Assembly (NCBI GenBank): GCA_017416635.1
Contig: JAFQBQ010000007.1
Location: 1-7,808 of the forward strand
Source: Alphaproteobacteria bacterium
Lineage (GTDB): Bacteria > Pseudomonadota > Alphaproteobacteria > UBA3830
DNA length: 7,808 nucleotides
Reading direction: 5' to 3'
Shown here: positions 6,292 through 7,808 of the stretch, one piece after another
Position numbering within the stretch: the stretch's first letter is position 1
How the letters are laid out: the number at the start of each line of letters is the position of its first letter
The notes under the pieces: generated by a model
Database searches by the model: none
What the model saw: the letters and a program-made list of their open reading frames with translations, nothing else
Told to the model about the DNA's origin: nothing
Translations under genes and position numbers: made by a program

Positions 6292-7566
6292 ATGCTTATA
6301 GAGTTTGAAATAGAAAATTATTTATCTTTCAGGGATAGGGTGTCTTTTAGTTTTGAAAAAACTTTAATTCGCAGGTATCCAGGACATGTATTGTCGGGCA
6401 AGATTCCTGTGTTGTCCGGAGCTACAATATACGGAGCTAACGCTTCAGGGAAGAGCAATCTATTTTCTTCAATGAAAACGGTTGTCGAAATGATAAACGG
6501 AAATAAAGATATATCTTACCTGGGGTTTCCCAAAAACAAATTCATGATGCGTGATGAGCCTACTTTTTTCTCATTTGTATTTCAAAGCGAAAAGCATATC
6601 TATAAATATTCGTTTAAAGTTTCTTTTTCTAAAATAACTGAGGAGTCTCTTCATATACTCAATGAACAAAAAGAAATAAAAAAAGTTATCTTTGAGCGGA
6701 AGAACGGTAATAATACTAATTACGGCGACGAACTAAATGAGATAGAATGGTACAAATATAGAACCACCACTGAATCTTCTTTGCTATTACCAAAATTAAA
6801 ATCTGATGGTGTCTTGGAACGCAAAGAGAAATGCACATTATATTTTAAAGACGTATTTTCTTTTTTTGAAAATTTCATCTTTGTTGCGCATGAGTATAAT
6901 TTGGGTGATCAGCAGATGTTTTATTTGAGTCTTCAAAAAGATGATTTTAAAACATATTTACTTGATCTTTTAAAAAATGCAGATCTCGGTATAACCGGAA
7001 TACAGTACCAAAGCATACATAGTGACGCTGTCGTTCCTTTATTAAAAATGATTCCAATGCCATCTGTGGGAAAAATCTTTTTAAGGGATTCAAACAGGAA
7101 TTTTTATTATGTTTCGAAAAATAACGACGAATTAGTGTGCGAAAAATTGGTTTTATTTCATGGAAATCAACAATTCGATATGCAGCAGGAATCAAAAGGA
7201 ACTTTGAAACTGATCGAGTTGTCTTTGGCTTTTTATTTAACCAGAAAAATTCAAAAAACTGTGCTGTTCATAGATGAGTTGTGCAGCTCGCTTCATCCGA
7301 AATTAATAGAATTTATTCTTAAGGGAACTATGAATGATTTACGAAGCACCAAATCTCAGATCATTCTTACGTCTCATGATTTGTACACATTATCGGAAGA
7401 GTTTTGGAGGAAGGATCAAATATGGTTTACTGAAAAAGAAGTTTCAGGGAATTCTTTGCTAACCTGTCTTTCAAGTATCGATACCAGACATGATAAATCT
7501 GTTTTCCGAAGTTATTTAAAGGGACTGTACGGAGGTCTTCCTGTTTTACCAACTGAGGCTCTATGA
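6292..7566 (+). CDS. AAA15/RloA-type ATPase (AbiLi-like), phage-defence component
   Basis: A 424-residue ATP-binding protein of the ABC/SMC-like AAA15 group (COG1106, RloA). The opening MLIEFEIENYLSFRD is the family's N-terminal strand. Walker A is GANASGKS (48-55), the signature-like ESKGT is at 300-304, Walker B is VLFIDEL with D328 and E329 followed by SSLHP, and the H-loop histidine is H362 in LTSHD. The region between Walker A and the signature (about 60-295) is the variable helical insertion. All nucleotide-binding motifs are present, so it should be active. The partner gene overlaps its stop by 4 bp (ATGA), so the two are translationally coupled. In the known AbiL and RloA/RloB pairs such an ATPase is thought to sense or control the TOPRIM partner during phage infection; that role here is by analogy. 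It is transcribed away from the phage remnant. Confidence 0.9.
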   Translation: MLIEFEIENYLSFRDRVSFSFEKTLIRRYPGHVLSGKIPVLSGATIYGANASGKSNLFSSMKTVVEMINGNKDISYLGFPKNKFMMRDEPTFFSFVFQSEKHIYKYSFKVSFSKITEESLHILNEQKEIKKVIFERKNGNNTNYGDELNEIEWYKYRTTTESSLLLPKLKSDGVLERKEKCTLYFKDVFSFFENFIFVAHEYNLGDQQMFYLSLQKDDFKTYLLDLLKNADLGITGIQYQSIHSDAVVPLLKMIPMPSVGKIFLRDSNRNFYYVSKNNDELVCEKLVLFHGNQQFDMQQESKGTLKLIELSLAFYLTRKIQKTVLFIDELCSSLHPKLIEFILKGTMNDLRSTKSQIILTSHDLYTLSEEFWRKDQIWFTEKEVSGNSLLTCLSSIDTRHDKSVFRSYLKGLYGGLPVLPTEAL

Positions 7567-7808
7567 GAAATACAAAAACTAAAAGAGGGTTATATATATT
7601 AGTTGAAGGGAAAACCGAGCTTGCATATGTCCAAGATTTCGCGAAATGTAATCCCTCCGTAAAAGTAATTGTGCTTATAGAAACTTCTTCTCGTCCAAGA
7701 CTCATAAAAGAAGCCTTAAAATTTTCTGAAGAGCATCGTTTGGATACGTGGGTTATCTTTGATCAAGATGATAAATTCACGGAAGCCAAAGAAATATACA
7801 AACAAGCA
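7563..7808 (+). CDS. RloB-type TOPRIM protein (AbiLii-like), 3' partial
   Basis: The first 82 residues are in the window; the frame is still open at its end. The start is supported by GAGG just upstream and by the ATGA overlap with the ATPase gene. The N-terminus is short and basic (RNTKTKR), then YILVEGKTELAYVQDF gives the first TOPRIM strand with E15 and the conserved G.TE pattern. WVIFDQDDKF supplies the acidic DxDD cluster (67-70), the usual RloB family form of the metal-binding aspartates. RloB-family proteins are about 200 residues, so roughly the first third to half is present. The expected role is a metal-dependent nuclease-like effector controlled by the upstream ATPase; the fold assignment is firm, the activity is inference from the family. 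Confidence 0.85.
   Translation, partial: MRNTKTKRGLYILVEGKTELAYVQDFAKCNPSVKVIVLIETSSRPRLIKEALKFSEEHRLDTWVIFDQDDKFTEAKEIYKQA

Noticed and set aside
7427..7705. Minus-strand open frame across the RloA/RloB junction
   Set aside because: It is antisense to two genes with clear catalytic motifs and coupled starts.
1..7808. tRNA or rRNA genes, CRISPR arrays, and insertion-sequence ends
   Set aside because: No cloverleaf-like segments, spaced direct repeats of CRISPR type, transposase motifs or long terminal inverted repeats were seen. Likewise, no direct repeat flanking the 1835-3581 segment could be found.

Overview
This AT-rich window looks like part of the chromosome of a Gram-negative, probably proteobacterial, organism. 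That is inferred from lambda-type phage head genes (W, B and E families), Sec signal peptides and good Shine-Dalgarno sites. The many broken genes would suit a host-associated or intracellular lineage with ongoing gene decay, but the species cannot be named from the sequence.

Layout. (1) Positions 1-1222, plus strand: the 3' end of a nonribosomal peptide synthetase gene (end of an adenylation domain plus a terminal carrier domain), followed 5 bp later by an Sfp-type phosphopantetheinyl transferase gene that can activate that carrier. A weak hairpin plus T-tract lies just downstream. (2) Positions 1337-6096, minus strand: a decayed lambda-like head module. In transcription order it holds a gpW-like head-tail connector, a C5-cytosine DNA methyltransferase joined to its neighbours by coupled overlaps, a lambda-gpB-like portal broken by one in-frame amber codon, and, after a 1.7-kb interruption, a piece of a lambda-gpE-like major capsid gene cut at both ends. 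The usual terminase, protease/scaffold and decoration genes are absent. (3) Positions 1835-3581, plus strand, lying between the portal and capsid remnants: two genes of unknown function with N-terminal signal peptides. The first is split over three frames; the second is intact. (4) Positions 6292-7808, plus strand: a two-gene operon encoding an AAA15/RloA-type ATPase and an RloB-type TOPRIM protein (cut by the window end). This is the architecture of AbiL-like phage-defence pairs.

How it fits together. The NRPS and PPTase genes form a biosynthetic operon. The phage module can no longer build a head, but its methyltransferase and gpW reading frames remain open. The RloA/RloB pair sits where the terminase would be expected, so the region reads as an accessory island in which phage remnants, an orphan methylase, a defence pair and secreted proteins of unknown role have accumulated. 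The most notable points are the methylase kept intact inside a dying capsid operon, the RloA/RloB defence pair beside it with palindromes in its upstream region, and the signal-peptide genes replacing the centre of the head module.
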